A DNA stretch of 64,000 nucleotides from Curtobacterium flaccumfaciens pv. betae (GTDB lineage: Bacteria; Actinomycetota; Actinomycetes; Actinomycetales; Microbacteriaceae). Made by a program: the position numbers and the translations under genes. Below, in pieces: positions 55,958 through 64,000 of the stretch. The stretch lies in assembly GCF_026241855.1 (NCBI RefSeq), contig NZ_JAPJDC010000001.1, forward strand, positions 930,001 to 994,000, read 5' to 3'. Below the pieces are notes generated by a model. It saw nothing but the letters and a program-made list of their open reading frames with translations. It did not search any database and had not been told where the DNA came from. How positions within the stretch are numbered: position 1 is the stretch's first letter; the number at the start of each line of letters is the position of its first letter.

Positions 55958-56802
55958 CCACCACGTCCCTCGCGCCGGGCCGGCAGCTGCCCGTCGTCGT
56001 CACCTCGCCGCTCGCCGTCTGGGTCGAGGACGGCTGGACCGTCACCAAACGGAACCTCATCAAGCTCAAGCGGTCCCCGGACATGCTCGTGTTCGCCGTG
56101 CTGCAGCCGATCATGTTCGTGCTGCTGTTCAGCCAGGTGTACGGCGGCGCCATCCAGGTCCAGGGGACCGACTACACGCAGTTCCTGATGGCGGGGATCT
56201 TCGCGCAGACCGTGGTGTTCGGTGCGACGTTCTCCGGATCGGCGATGGCGCAGGACCTGAAGGAAGGGCTGATCGACCGGTTCCGGACGCTGCCGATGTC
56301 GGCGTCCGCGGTACTGGTCGGGCGCACCAACTCCGACCTCGTCCTCAACTCGATCTCGATGGCGATCATGATGCTCACCGGCCTGGCGGTCGGGTGGCGG
56401 GTGAACTCGTCGCCGCTCGAGTTCCTGGCAGGCATCGCCCTGCTGCTGCTGTTCAGCTACGCATTCAGCTGGGTCATGGCGCTGCTCGGCATGAGCGTCA
56501 AGACGCCCGAGGTCATCAACAACGCCTCGTTCATGATCCTGTTCCCGCTGACGTTCATCTCGAACGCGTTCGTGCCGAGCGACACCCTGCCGCTGGTGCT
56601 GCGCGTGTTCGCGGAGTGGAACCCGGTGTCGTCGCTCGTGCAGGCCGCGCGGGAGCTGTTCGGCAACGTCGGGTCCGCGCCGGTGCCGGACATCTGGACG
56701 ATGCAGCACCCCGTGCTGACGGTGCTGATCGGCATCGCCGTGATGCTCGTGGTCTTCGTCCCGTGGGCGGTGAACAAGTACACCCGCATCAGCGCGAAGT
56801 GA
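55954..56802 (+). CDS. ABC-2 exporter permease, DrrB type
   Basis: The 282-residue permease has six membrane helices and the DrrB-like patches RNLIKLKRSPDMLVFAVLQP and LIDRFRTLPMSASAVLVGR. The ATG at 55954 overlaps the ATPase stop by 4 bp. It ends 24 bp before the convergent response regulator. Confidence 0.93.
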   Translation: MTTTSLAPGRQLPVVVTSPLAVWVEDGWTVTKRNLIKLKRSPDMLVFAVLQPIMFVLLFSQVYGGAIQVQGTDYTQFLMAGIFAQTVVFGATFSGSAMAQDLKEGLIDRFRTLPMSASAVLVGRTNSDLVLNSISMAIMMLTGLAVGWRVNSSPLEFLAGIALLLLFSYAFSWVMALLGMSVKTPEVINNASFMILFPLTFISNAFVPSDTLPLVLRVFAEWNPVSSLVQAARELFGNVGSAPVPDIWTMQHPVLTVLIGIAVMLVVFVPWAVNKYTRISAK

Positions 56803-56826
56803 GGCCGGTCCGGCCGGCGTGGACGC

Positions 56827-57489
56827 TCAGAGCAGCTTGCGCTGCAGCGCCCACGCGGTCAGCTCGTGCCGGTTCGACAGCTGGAGCTTCCGCAGGACCT
56901 TCGACACGTGTGTCTCGACGGTCTTCACCGAGATGAACAGCTCCGTCGCGACCTCCTTGTAGGCGTACCCGCGCGCGATGAGCCGCATGACCTCCTGCTC
57001 GCGGGCGGACAGGCGGTCCAGCTCGGCGTCGTGCTGCGCCGTCTCGCCGCTGACCGCTCCGAAGGCGTCGAGCACGAAGCCGGCCAGGCGCGGCGAGAAG
57101 ACCGCGTCACCGTCCGCCACGCGGGCCACGGCCTCGGCGACCTCGGCACTCGACGAGCTCTTCGTGATGTACCCGCGGGCGCCGGCCCGGATGACCCGCA
57201 CCACGTCGTCGGCGGCGTCCGACACGCTCAACGCGAGGAACCGGGTGTCCGGGTTCCCCGGTGCGGACCGCGTGATGACCTCGGCACCGCCGCCGCCGGC
57301 GCCGCCCGGCAGGTGCACGTCGAGCAGGACGACGCGCGGGCGCGTGGCCGCGACGAGCGTCACGGCTTCGTCGACGGTCGCCGCCTCACCCACGACCTGG
57401 AGGCCCGGTGGCAGCCCGGCGCGCACGCCGGCTCGGAAGATGGAGTGGTCGTCGACGATCGCGACCGTCAACGGGGCGGGCTCGGTCAT
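56827..57489 (-). CDS. NarL/LuxR-family response regulator
   Basis: The 220-residue regulator has a receiver domain with phospho-acceptor Asp57 (VVLLDVHLPGG) and acid pocket VDDH, and a LuxR-type helix-turn-helix at the C-terminus (LSAREQEVMRLIARGYAYKEVATEL). It overlaps the kinase gene by 4 bp, so the two are one two-component system, probably LiaSR-like and acting on envelope stress genes such as the divergent PspC proteins. Confidence 0.93.
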   Translation of the reverse strand: MTEPAPLTVAIVDDHSIFRAGVRAGLPPGLQVVGEAATVDEAVTLVAATRPRVVLLDVHLPGGAGGGGAEVITRSAPGNPDTRFLALSVSDAADDVVRVIRAGARGYITKSSSSAEVAEAVARVADGDAVFSPRLAGFVLDAFGAVSGETAQHDAELDRLSAREQEVMRLIARGYAYKEVATELFISVKTVETHVSKVLRKLQLSNRHELTAWALQRKLL

Positions 57490-58721
57490 GCGTGCTCCTC
57501 GTCCTGGGCCGCGGGTGCGAGCGGCAGGGTCAGCCGGACCTCGGTGCCGGTGCGGCCCGGCCCCGGCGCGATGGTCGCGTGGCCGCCGAGGCGCTGCATC
57601 CGGCCGATGATCGACTCGCGGACGCCGTACCGGCCCTCGGGCACCGCGTCGACGTCGAAGCCCGGGCCGCGGTCGCGGATGCTGAGCTCGACCCGCTCAC
57701 CGGCGGTCTCGGCGTACACGCTCACGGTCCCACCGGCGTGCCGGGCGGCGTTGAGCATCGCCTCGCGGGCGGCGGCGACGAGCCCGTCCGGCAGGTCGCT
57801 GCGGGCGGGTCCGACCGCGATGACCTCGATGCGGGCGGGGTACTCGGCCTCGATGTCCACGGCAGCGTCCCGCAGCTGCGTGCCGAGGTCGCGCGCCGGT
57901 TCCGCCTGCTCGGTGAAGAGCCAGGACCGCAGCTCGCGCTCCTGCGCCCGCGCCAACCGCGCCGCGTCCGAACCCGGCTCGGCCTTCTGCTGGATGAGGG
58001 CGAGGGTCTGCAGCACCGAGTCGTGCAGGTGCGCCGCGAACTCGGCCCGCTCGAGGTCGCGGACGCGGGCAGCGCGTTCCTCGGCGAGGTCGCGGACGAG
58101 CCGCACCACCCACGGGGCGACCACGACGGCGACCCCGACCAGGACGGCGACCGCGGCGGTGAGCACGGTCCAGACGTTGGGGCGGCTGCTCGTCGTGAAG
58201 AACAGCAGGATGCCGAGCACGACGAGCACCAGGGCTCCGAGCGCGCGGACGACCAGGGCGGAGGACCCGGCGGTGCGGACGTTGCGGAGCGCGTCGAACT
58301 GCCGCCAGGCGAGTGCGGTGCCGGTGACGACCACGACGCCGGGCACGACGACCTCGAGGGGGACCGCCGCGCCCATCCGTGCCGCGACGACGGCGCCGGC
58401 GGCCGCGAGCAGGGCCACGCCGAGCAGGATCTCGACGACCGGGGCATGCCGGGCAGACGCGGTGGGCTCGTCCTGGTCGACGTCGGTGGCAGGGGTCAGC
58501 ACGGACTTGAGCGGCGCGCTTCCGGCGGCTGCCCCGGCGGCTGCGCTCGGCACGGTCGCCCAGAGCCAGGCGTAGAGCAGCAGCCCGGCGCCGCCGCAGA
58601 CCACCAGGACCGCGGTGGCGAGCCGGACGGCCCCGACCGGCAGCCCGGTGTGCGCCGCGAACCCGCTGCAGACCCCGCCGACGACCCTGGGGGTCGGGCG
58701 CGTCATCGTCGCGGTGGCCAT
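57486..58721 (-). CDS. Sensor histidine kinase with N-terminal PspC domain
   Basis: The 411-residue kinase begins with a PspC domain (PRVVGGVCSGFAAHTGLPVGAVRL), followed by several membrane helices. The HisKA_3 segment has the phospho-accepting His233 (FAAHLHDSVLQTLALI), and the ATPase domain includes RDRGPGFDVDAVPEGRYGVRESI. The PspC domain probably senses membrane state. CAGGAT lies 6 nt before the ATG at 58721, another leaderless-like start with a weaker -10. It is divergent from the PspC protein gene. Confidence 0.93.
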   Translation of the reverse strand: MATATMTRPTPRVVGGVCSGFAAHTGLPVGAVRLATAVLVVCGGAGLLLYAWLWATVPSAAAGAAAGSAPLKSVLTPATDVDQDEPTASARHAPVVEILLGVALLAAAGAVVAARMGAAVPLEVVVPGVVVVTGTALAWRQFDALRNVRTAGSSALVVRALGALVLVVLGILLFFTTSSRPNVWTVLTAAVAVLVGVAVVVAPWVVRLVRDLAEERAARVRDLERAEFAAHLHDSVLQTLALIQQKAEPGSDAARLARAQERELRSWLFTEQAEPARDLGTQLRDAAVDIEAEYPARIEVIAVGPARSDLPDGLVAAAREAMLNAARHAGGTVSVYAETAGERVELSIRDRGPGFDVDAVPEGRYGVRESIIGRMQRLGGHATIAPGPGRTGTEVRLTLPLAPAAQDEEHA

Positions 58722-58835
58722 GGGGCAATCCTGGCACCCGGACGGCGGTCCCTGCAGGGTCCGGGGCCGGGATCAGGGACCGGTCAGGGGGAACCCCGAT
58801 GGTGTCGGCGCAGCACTGCCGGGATGCTGGTGGCC

Positions 58836-60230
58836 ATGACCGATCACCAGCACGACTCCGCTCCCGGCACCGCCGCCGGCAGCGCCGACTCGACGACCCG
58901 GTTCTTCGACTCGGTCCGCGGCCTCGGCATCGCGCGCACCGACGACCGCTGGCTCGCCGGCGTGTGCGGTGCCGTCGCCCGCCGCACCGGGCTCGACCCG
59001 CTCGTGGTCCGCGGCGTGACGATCGTCGTCGCGCTGCTGGGCGGACCGGTCTTCCTTGCCTACGCCGTCGGTTGGGCGCTGCTGCCCGACACCGCCGGAC
59101 GCATCCACGTCGAACGGATGATCCGCGGGGTCCTCGACCCGGCGCTCATCGCGATCGGCGCGCTCGTGGCACTGACGTTCGTGCCCGCGGCCCGGGGTCT
59201 CTGGTGGCAGGGGGTCCCGGACGCCTGGGGGATGCCCGGCTGGCTCGAGGCGACCCTGGCCACCGCGTGGAGCATCGTGCTCGTCGGCGGGATCGTGTGG
59301 CTCATCGTGGTCCTGGCCCGACGCGGGGTGGACGGTGATCGGACAGCGGGCACCGGCACCGGCACCGACCCGGCCGCCGCACCGCGGGGCGACTTCTGGA
59401 CCAGCCCCGAGGAGCCGCGCCCGGCCCGGAACGCGTGGACCGCGGAGGCGACCGGAGCGTCGGACGCGGGTCGGGCCTCCTGGCAGTGGGGTGCACCGGT
59501 GAGCCCCGAGGACCGGCGACGGCAGCACGAGGAGCGGCTGCGCGCCGAACGCGAGCGGACGGCCGAACGGCGGGCGGAGCGGGCCGAGCGACGCCCCGGG
59601 GCGGCGTACGTCGCCGTGTCCCTCGGACTCGCACTCGTCGTCGGAGCCGGGGTCGCGTTCTGGGCGCAGCAGGCCGGGTGGTCCGTCCCGGTCCTCGGGA
59701 TCGCCGCGGCGCTCGCGGTGCTGGCGATCGCCACGATCGTCGCGGGGATCCGCGGCCGTGACGACGACGTGCTCGGACTGTTCTCGACGGTCGCCGCGGT
59801 GGCCCTCGTGGTCACCGGGGTCCTGCCCGCCGGCACCCGGGTCTCGCTGATCGGCGGCACCACGTGGCAGGTCGAACGCGCCGCCTCCGGGACCGAACGG
59901 GACTTCGCGATGCTGGCGGGCGGTCCGACGCTGGACCTCCGCGGACTCGAGGCGTCGGCGGTCGGGGGTGACGTGAGCCTCTGGCTGGGCGCCGGCGGAG
60001 CCGAGGTGCTGCTGCCGACCGACCTGCCGGTGCGGGTCGAGGTGAGCGGTGTCGGCTACGGGATCGACACCGGCGGGGGCGACGACGACGGCACCGGTGG
60101 GGTGCTCCGGACCACCACGCTCGAGAACCGTGCGGCACGCACGGCCGACGCGGACGAGACGACGACGGTGCACCTGTGGATCCTCGGCGGTGGCGTCGAG
60201 GTGCCGCGGGCGATCACGGTCGGCGAGTGA
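58836..60230 (+). CDS. PspC-domain membrane protein with LiaF-like C-terminal domain
   Basis: The 464-residue protein has a PspC domain (RTDDRWLAGVCGAVARRTGLDPLVVRG) and several membrane helices. A charged cytoplasmic coiled segment follows (EDRRRQHEERLRAERERTAERR), then two more helices and a beta-rich C-terminal part (LRGLEASAVGGDVSLWLGAGGAEVLLP) resembling the LiaF/DUF2154 domain. LiaF-like proteins restrain LiaS-type kinases. With the divergent kinase and regulator it makes a compact LiaFSR-like envelope-stress module. Start ATG at 58836. Confidence 0.88.
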   Translation: MTDHQHDSAPGTAAGSADSTTRFFDSVRGLGIARTDDRWLAGVCGAVARRTGLDPLVVRGVTIVVALLGGPVFLAYAVGWALLPDTAGRIHVERMIRGVLDPALIAIGALVALTFVPAARGLWWQGVPDAWGMPGWLEATLATAWSIVLVGGIVWLIVVLARRGVDGDRTAGTGTGTDPAAAPRGDFWTSPEEPRPARNAWTAEATGASDAGRASWQWGAPVSPEDRRRQHEERLRAERERTAERRAERAERRPGAAYVAVSLGLALVVGAGVAFWAQQAGWSVPVLGIAAALAVLAIATIVAGIRGRDDDVLGLFSTVAAVALVVTGVLPAGTRVSLIGGTTWQVERAASGTERDFAMLAGGPTLDLRGLEASAVGGDVSLWLGAGGAEVLLPTDLPVRVEVSGVGYGIDTGGGDDDGTGGVLRTTTLENRAARTADADETTTVHLWILGGGVEVPRAITVGE

Positions 60231-60241
60231 GGAACGGGACG

Positions 60242-60565
60242 ATGACGACGGACAGCACGACCAACGACAACCCGACGAACGACAACACGACGAACGACGG
60301 TGCCACGAACGACGCGGCGGCTGCACCGGTGGCCTCCCCGGTGGCCCCGGACGGGCCCGCCTGCCGGCCCCGACGCGGTGGTGCACGCTTCGGCACGATC
60401 CTCTGGGGCGTGCTGCTCCTGGTGTTCGCCGGAGCGATGGCCGTGAGTGCGCTGCCGATGTTCTCAGTGGACACCACGACCCTGCTGTTGGCCGCCTGCA
60501 TCGCCGCCGGTGTGCTGCTGGTCGTGGCGGGGATCGTGGCGGCCCTGTCCCGCACACGGCGCTAG
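60242..60565 (+). CDS. Small two-helix membrane protein (107 aa)
   Basis: The protein has a Thr/Asn/Asp repeat head ([19 protein letters not shown]), a Pro/Arg linker and two hydrophobic helices ([19 protein letters not shown] and [20 protein letters not shown]). No family was recognised. It begins 11 bp after the PspC protein with GAGGAACGGGA before the ATG, and is probably part of the same envelope-stress operon. The head is coded by tandem ACGAACGAC words. Confidence 0.75.
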   Translation: MTTDSTTNDNPTNDNTTNDGATNDAAAAPVASPVAPDGPACRPRRGGARFGTILWGVLLLVFAGAMAVSALPMFSVDTTTLLLAACIAAGVLLVVAGIVAALSRTRR

Positions 60566-60622
60566 TCGGACCGCCCCGTGCACCGGGCTGTCCAGGTGTG
60601 CACGGGGGTCACCCGGACGGCT

Positions 60623-60628
60623 TAGCAT
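60623..60628 (+). promoter_or_regulatory. -10 box, leaderless-type promoter of the APC permease gene
   Basis: TAGCAT ends 7 nt before the GTG at 60636. Confidence 0.55.
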
Positions 60629-60635
60629 CAACCAC

Positions 60636-62621
60636 GTGACCGCGACAGACGCCGAGCGGGCCGCCCAGCGCGACGCCACCGAGCAGCCCCTCGACCGCAG
60701 CACCCGCCTGCGCCGGTGGATGCTGCACGGGGCCGACCAGGGCGCCTCGCACCAGGGCCCGCACCAGGTCGAGGTCGAGAAGACCCACCCGTGGTGGCGG
60801 GTCATGTGCCTGACCGGCGTCGACTACTTCTCCACCCTCGGGTACCAGCCCGCCATCGCCGCGCTCGCCGCGGGGCTGCTGTCGCCGATCGCGACGATCG
60901 TCCTCGTGCTCGTCACGCTGTTCGGGGCGCTGCCGGTCTACCGCCGGATCGCCCACGACAGCTTCCGGGGCGCCGGGTCGATCATGATGCTCGAGAAGCT
61001 CCTGCCGTGGTGGGCGGGCAAGCTCCTCGTGCTGGTGTTGCTCGGGTTCGCCGTGACCGACTTCATGATCACGATGACCCTGTCGGCGGCCGACGCCACG
61101 GCGCACATCGCCGAGAACCCGTACACGCCGCACTGGTTCACCGAGATCCCGGTGCCGCTCACCCTGGCGCTGCTGCTCCTGCTCGGCATCGTGTTCCTGC
61201 GCGGGTTCAAGGAGGCCATCGGCATCGCGGTCGGGCTCGTCGCGGTGTTCCTCGCCCTGAACGCCGTCGTCATCATCGTCGCCCTCTGGCACGTGTTCGA
61301 GAACCCGATGGTGGCGAGCGACTGGTGGTCCGGGCTGACGGCACAGCACAGCAACCCGCTCGTGATGGTCGGCATCGCCCTGATCGTGTTCCCGAAGCTC
61401 GCGCTCGGGCTCTCCGGCTTCGAGACCGGCGTCGCGGTGATGCCGCAGGTCCGCGGTGACGCCAGCGACGACACCAGCGATCGACCCGAGGGCCGGATCC
61501 GCGGCACCAAGCGACTGCTGACCGTCGCGGCGCTCATCATGAGCTCGTTCCTCATCACGTCGTCGATCGTGACGACGTTCCTCATCCCGCAGCGCGAGTT
61601 CCAGCCGGGCGGCGGTGCGAACGGACGCGCCCTGGCGTACCTGGCGCACGAGTACATGGGCGGGGTGTTCGGGTCGATCTACGACTTCTCGACCGTCGCC
61701 ATCCTGTGGTTCGCCGGTGCGAGCGCGATGGCGGGGCTCCTCAACCTGGTGCCGCGGTTCCTGCCCCGCTACGGCATGGCACCGCAGTGGGCGCGTGCGG
61801 TGCGTCCCCTCGTGATCATCTTCACGCTCATCGCGTTCGTCATCACGATCATCTTCCAGGCCGACGTCGACGCCCAGGGTGGCGCCTACGCCACCGGCGT
61901 GCTGGTGCTCATCACGAGCGCAGCGGTCGCGGTGACGCTGTCCGCGCGCCGCAAGCAGCAGCGCAAGCGCACCATCGCGTTCGGCGTGATCTCGGTCGTG
62001 TTCGTCTACACCACGGTCGCCAACGTCATCGAGCGGCCCGACGGCGTGCGGATCGCGGCGATCTTCATCATCGCGATCGTCGTGGTGTCGCTCATCTCGC
62101 GCGTGCGGCGATCGTTCGAGCTCCGGGCGTCGTCGATCGAGCTCGACGCGACCGCCCGGCAGTTCGTCGAGGCCGACGCCGACCAGTTCAGTTCGGTCTG
62201 CATCATCGCGAACGAGCCCGGTGCCGGCACGGCCGAGGCGTACCGGGCGAAGGGGCGCGAGGAACGCCGCGACTCGGGCATCCCGGCCCGCGTGCCGACG
62301 ATGTTCCTCGAGGTCCTGCCCGCCGACTCGTCCGACTTCGAAGAGGACCTGGTGGTCGAAGGCCACGTCATCCACGGGTTCCGCGTGCTCAAGGTCCGCT
62401 CCGGCAACGTCCCGAACACCATCGCGTCGACGCTCCTCGCCATCCGGGACCTCGCCGGGGTGGTGCCGAGCATCTACTTCGAGTGGAACGAGGGCAGCCC
62501 GATCCGCAACGCCCTGCGCTTCGTGTTCACCGGCGCCGGTGACGTCGCCCCCGTCACGCGCGAGGTCCTGCGCGAAGCGGAACCCGAGGTCAACCGACGG
62601 CCCAGCGTCCACGTCTCGTGA
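60636..62621 (+). CDS. APC superfamily permease
   Basis: The 661-residue protein has about twelve membrane helices. [21 protein letters not shown] is the unwound first helix of APC transporters, and [20 protein letters not shown] a later conserved segment. A soluble domain of about 130 residues at the C-terminus (after [18 protein letters not shown]) resembles tails seen on amino acid or potassium permeases of this group. The substrate is probably an amino acid or cation; it cannot be fixed. The start is GTG at 60636. Its stop overlaps the EamA gene start. Confidence 0.9.
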   Translation: MTATDAERAAQRDATEQPLDRSTRLRRWMLHGADQGASHQGPHQVEVEKTHPWWRVMCLTGVDYFSTLGYQPAIAALAAGLLSPIATIVLVLVTLFGALPVYRRIAHDSFRGAGSIMMLEKLLPWWAGKLLVLVLLGFAVTDFMITMTLSAADATAHIAENPYTPHWFTEIPVPLTLALLLLLGIVFLRGFKEAIGIAVGLVAVFLALNAVVIIVALWHVFENPMVASDWWSGLTAQHSNPLVMVGIALIVFPKLALGLSGFETGVAVMPQVRGDASDDTSDRPEGRIRGTKRLLTVAALIMSSFLITSSIVTTFLIPQREFQPGGGANGRALAYLAHEYMGGVFGSIYDFSTVAILWFAGASAMAGLLNLVPRFLPRYGMAPQWARAVRPLVIIFTLIAFVITIIFQADVDAQGGAYATGVLVLITSAAVAVTLSARRKQQRKRTIAFGVISVVFVYTTVANVIERPDGVRIAAIFIIAIVVVSLISRVRRSFELRASSIELDATARQFVEADADQFSSVCIIANEPGAGTAEAYRAKGREERRDSGIPARVPTMFLEVLPADSSDFEEDLVVEGHVIHGFRVLKVRSGNVPNTIASTLLAIRDLAGVVPSIYFEWNEGSPIRNALRFVFTGAGDVAPVTREVLREAEPEVNRRPSVHVS

Positions 62622-63626
62622 GTCACGGACCGGGCGCGGGGCGTGCCTCCAGGCCCGTCGGCGGCCTGGCGGCGATCGCGGTCGCCGCGGCGGTCTGGGG
62701 CACCACCGGGACCGCGACGCACTTCGCGCCCGGTGTGCCGGCGTTCGTGTTCGGTGCGGTCACCTTCGGGCTCGGCGGCCTCGTGCTCGCCGCGACCGCG
62801 GGCCGGGGCACGCTGCGTGCCGTCACGCAGGGCCGGACCCGCGGCTGGGCACTGCTCGGGGCCGCATCGCTCGTGGTCTACGCGGTCGCGTTCTACGCGG
62901 CCCTCGCCGACGCCGGGGTCGCGCTCGGCACGACCCTGGCCATCGGGTCGTCGCCCGTCTTCGCCGGCCTGGTCGAGTGGGTCGCCGACCGCAGACGCGT
63001 CACCCGCCGGTGGGTCCTCGCCACCCTGGTGAGCGTGGTCGGCATGGTCGTCGTCACCCTCGCGCGCTCCGAGCACGACGGCGGCGGGCGGTCACTCGCG
63101 GTCGGCGTCGGCAGCGCCCTGGTCGCCGGTCTGACGTACGCGCTGTACTCGTGGGCGGTGGCGCGGGGGATGCACGCCGCGACGAGCCGGATGCCGATCG
63201 CCGTCGTCCCGAGCGGAGTCCGACAGCATGCGTGTCGGCGGGGACGTCGGGGTGGCGGCCGCACGGGCCGCCCGCGGACCGAACGAACGCGGGCTCGTCG
63301 GCGCGGTGTTCGGGGTGGCCGCGGTGCCGCTCGTCGTGCTCGCCGTGGTGGCGGGCGGGCCGTTCCTGACCGACGCCGGCAACTGGCCGGTGTTCCTGTA
63401 CCTGGCGCTGGTGCCGACGGTCATCGGACACTCGCTGTACGCGCTCGGGCTCCGCACGGTGACCGCGTCGGTCGCGACGCTGCTGTCCCTGCTCGAGCCC
63501 GTCGTGGCCGCGGTGCTGGCGGTGCTCGTGGTGGGGGAGCGCCTGGGGACCGGCGGATGGGCCGGGATCGTGCTGGTGGTGGCCGGGCTGTCCGTGCTGA
63601 CGCTGCCCGGGCGGCGGGCCCGCTGA
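62618..63626 (+). pseudogene. EamA/DMT family transporter, reading frame broken near 63.2 kb
   Basis: The N-terminal half (GTG at 62618 to about 63185) reads as an EamA transporter: WGTTGTATHFAPGVPAFVFG, then VVYAVAFYAALADAGVALGTTLAIGSSPVF and ALYSWAVARGMHA. The C-terminal half continues in another frame to the TGA at 63624-63626 (AGNWPVFLYLALVPTVIGHSLYALG and SLLEPVVAAVLAVLVVGE). Between them about 90 bp read like neither half and contain a CCGACA-N7-TGTCGG inverted repeat (63220-63238). This looks like a short insertion or an indel. A restart at the ATG at 63228 could make the second half separately. An assembly error cannot be excluded. Confidence 0.78.
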
Positions 63627-63684
63627 CCAGCGGCGGCGGGCCCGTTGACCAGCGGCGGCGCGCCCGTTGACCAGCAGCGGCGCC
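63619..63684. repeat. 22-bp tandem repeat, three copies
   Basis: Units at 63619-63640, 63641-63662 and 63663-63684 share CCCG(C/T)TGACCAGC(G/A)GCGGC. The first contains the stop codon of the EamA gene. Confidence 0.9.
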
Positions 63685-63722
63685 CCCGCGTCAGTCGGAC
63701 CGGCCCGACCCGGGGCCGCCGG

Positions 63723-64000
63723 TCAGCCGTCCAGGATCTGGTCCCGAACCTTCCGCCGCAGCACCTTGCCGATCATCGAGCGCGGCAGGTCCTCGACCAC
63801 GACGACCCGGCGCGGCACCTTGTACGCCGCCAGGTGCTCGCGCGACCAGGCCCGGAGCGCGGCCCCGTCGAACGTCGCGGGGTCCTTCGGCACGACCGCG
63901 GCGACGACCTGCTCGTTGCCGCCCTGCGTGATGCCGACGACCGCGACCTCCTTGACGCTGGGGTGCTTCAGCAGAGTGTCCTCGACCTCGGACGGCGACA
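63723..64000 (-). CDS. AMP-dependent acyl-CoA synthetase, C-terminal part (5' end outside window)
   Basis: Read on the minus strand from the window edge to the TGA at 63723-63725, the frame gives the C-terminal domain of an acyl-CoA ligase. SPSEVEDTLLKHPSVKEVAVVG, then AAYKVPRRVVVVEDLPRS and the catalytic lysine in MIGKVLRRKVRDQ are diagnostic for the ANL superfamily, probably long-chain fatty acyl-CoA ligase (FadD type). The start lies beyond the window. Confidence 0.9.
   Translation of the reverse strand, partial: SPSEVEDTLLKHPSVKEVAVVGITQGGNEQVVAAVVPKDPATFDGAALRAWSREHLAAYKVPRRVVVVEDLPRSMIGKVLRRKVRDQILDG

Noticed and set aside
60609..62612. Minus-strand open frame of 667 codons
   Set aside because: It is antisense to the APC permease gene and has typical shadow composition.

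Overview
The window is high-GC (roughly 70 percent or more) bacterial DNA with short intergenic gaps, many GTG starts and many 4-base stop/start overlaps. Several families mark it as actinobacterial: UPF0182, DUF3039, DUF3097, the UvrD / cyclodehydratase-like / DUF2342 / Lon-like block known from mycobacteria, a PspC-type envelope-stress cluster and GatCAB. The mix, including a teichoic-acid-like surface polymer locus, fits Microbacteriaceae, perhaps Curtobacterium. The genus is an inference without a 16S gene. No prophage, insertion sequence, integrase or CRISPR array was seen.

Layout. 1-7.3 kb: end of a UvrD helicase, a ThiF/cyclodehydratase-like protein, a DUF2342 zincin, a PDZ Lon-like protease and UPF0182. 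7.4 kb: initiator tRNA. 7.6-11.8 kb: nitrilase, aminotransferase, HtrA-type protease. 12.0-18.9 kb: surface-polymer locus in two facing arms, with two GT2 glycosyltransferases, a CDP-alcohol phosphotransferase and a TagF-like enzyme on the plus strand, and a Wzm/Wzt-type ABC exporter and nucleotidyltransferase on the minus strand. 19.2-22.0 kb: ABC ATPase with a repetitive acidic head plus its permease. 22.1-27.2 kb: DUF3039, pncB, murI-rph-rdgB, DedA, tRNA-Leu. 27.4-32.3 kb: MFS, mnmA, ligA. 32.5-39.9 kb: DUF1023 hydrolase, penicillin-binding protein, gatC-gatA-gatB. 40.1-42.0 kb: type III polyketide synthase plus methyltransferase. 42.1-44.9 kb: alcohol dehydrogenase, DUF3097 and an unknown protein. 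45.2-47.8 kb: LacI regulator, DUF3054, AbiEi/DUF559 protein. 48.2-53.9 kb: a five-gene ABC importer and hydrolase operon. 54.1-56.8 kb: low-complexity protein and DrrAB-type exporter. 56.8-60.6 kb: two-component system facing PspC proteins. 60.6-64 kb: APC permease, a frame-disrupted EamA transporter and the end of an acyl-CoA ligase.

The most interesting locus is 48.0-53.9 kb. A solute-binding lipoprotein, two permeases and an ATPase are coupled to one protein that joins a glycerophosphodiester phosphodiesterase domain to an inositol monophosphatase domain. Upstream are two exact GTTCACCCGGC units resembling the Streptomyces PhoP direct repeat, spaced 33 bp, and a LacI-type palindrome. Together these suggest a phosphate-responsive system that imports a phosphodiester such as glycerophosphoinositol and strips it to free polyol and phosphate. 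The parts are seen; the substrate and the control are inferred.

Two families of dispersed structured repeats also run through the window. One is a nested hairpin built on GTGCGAGGTT / CTCGGTG. The other is a GGAGGCCCG palindrome whose copies lie both between genes and in frame within disordered protein linkers. At least thirteen genes have a TANNNT box 6-7 nt before the start codon, the layout of leaderless transcripts.
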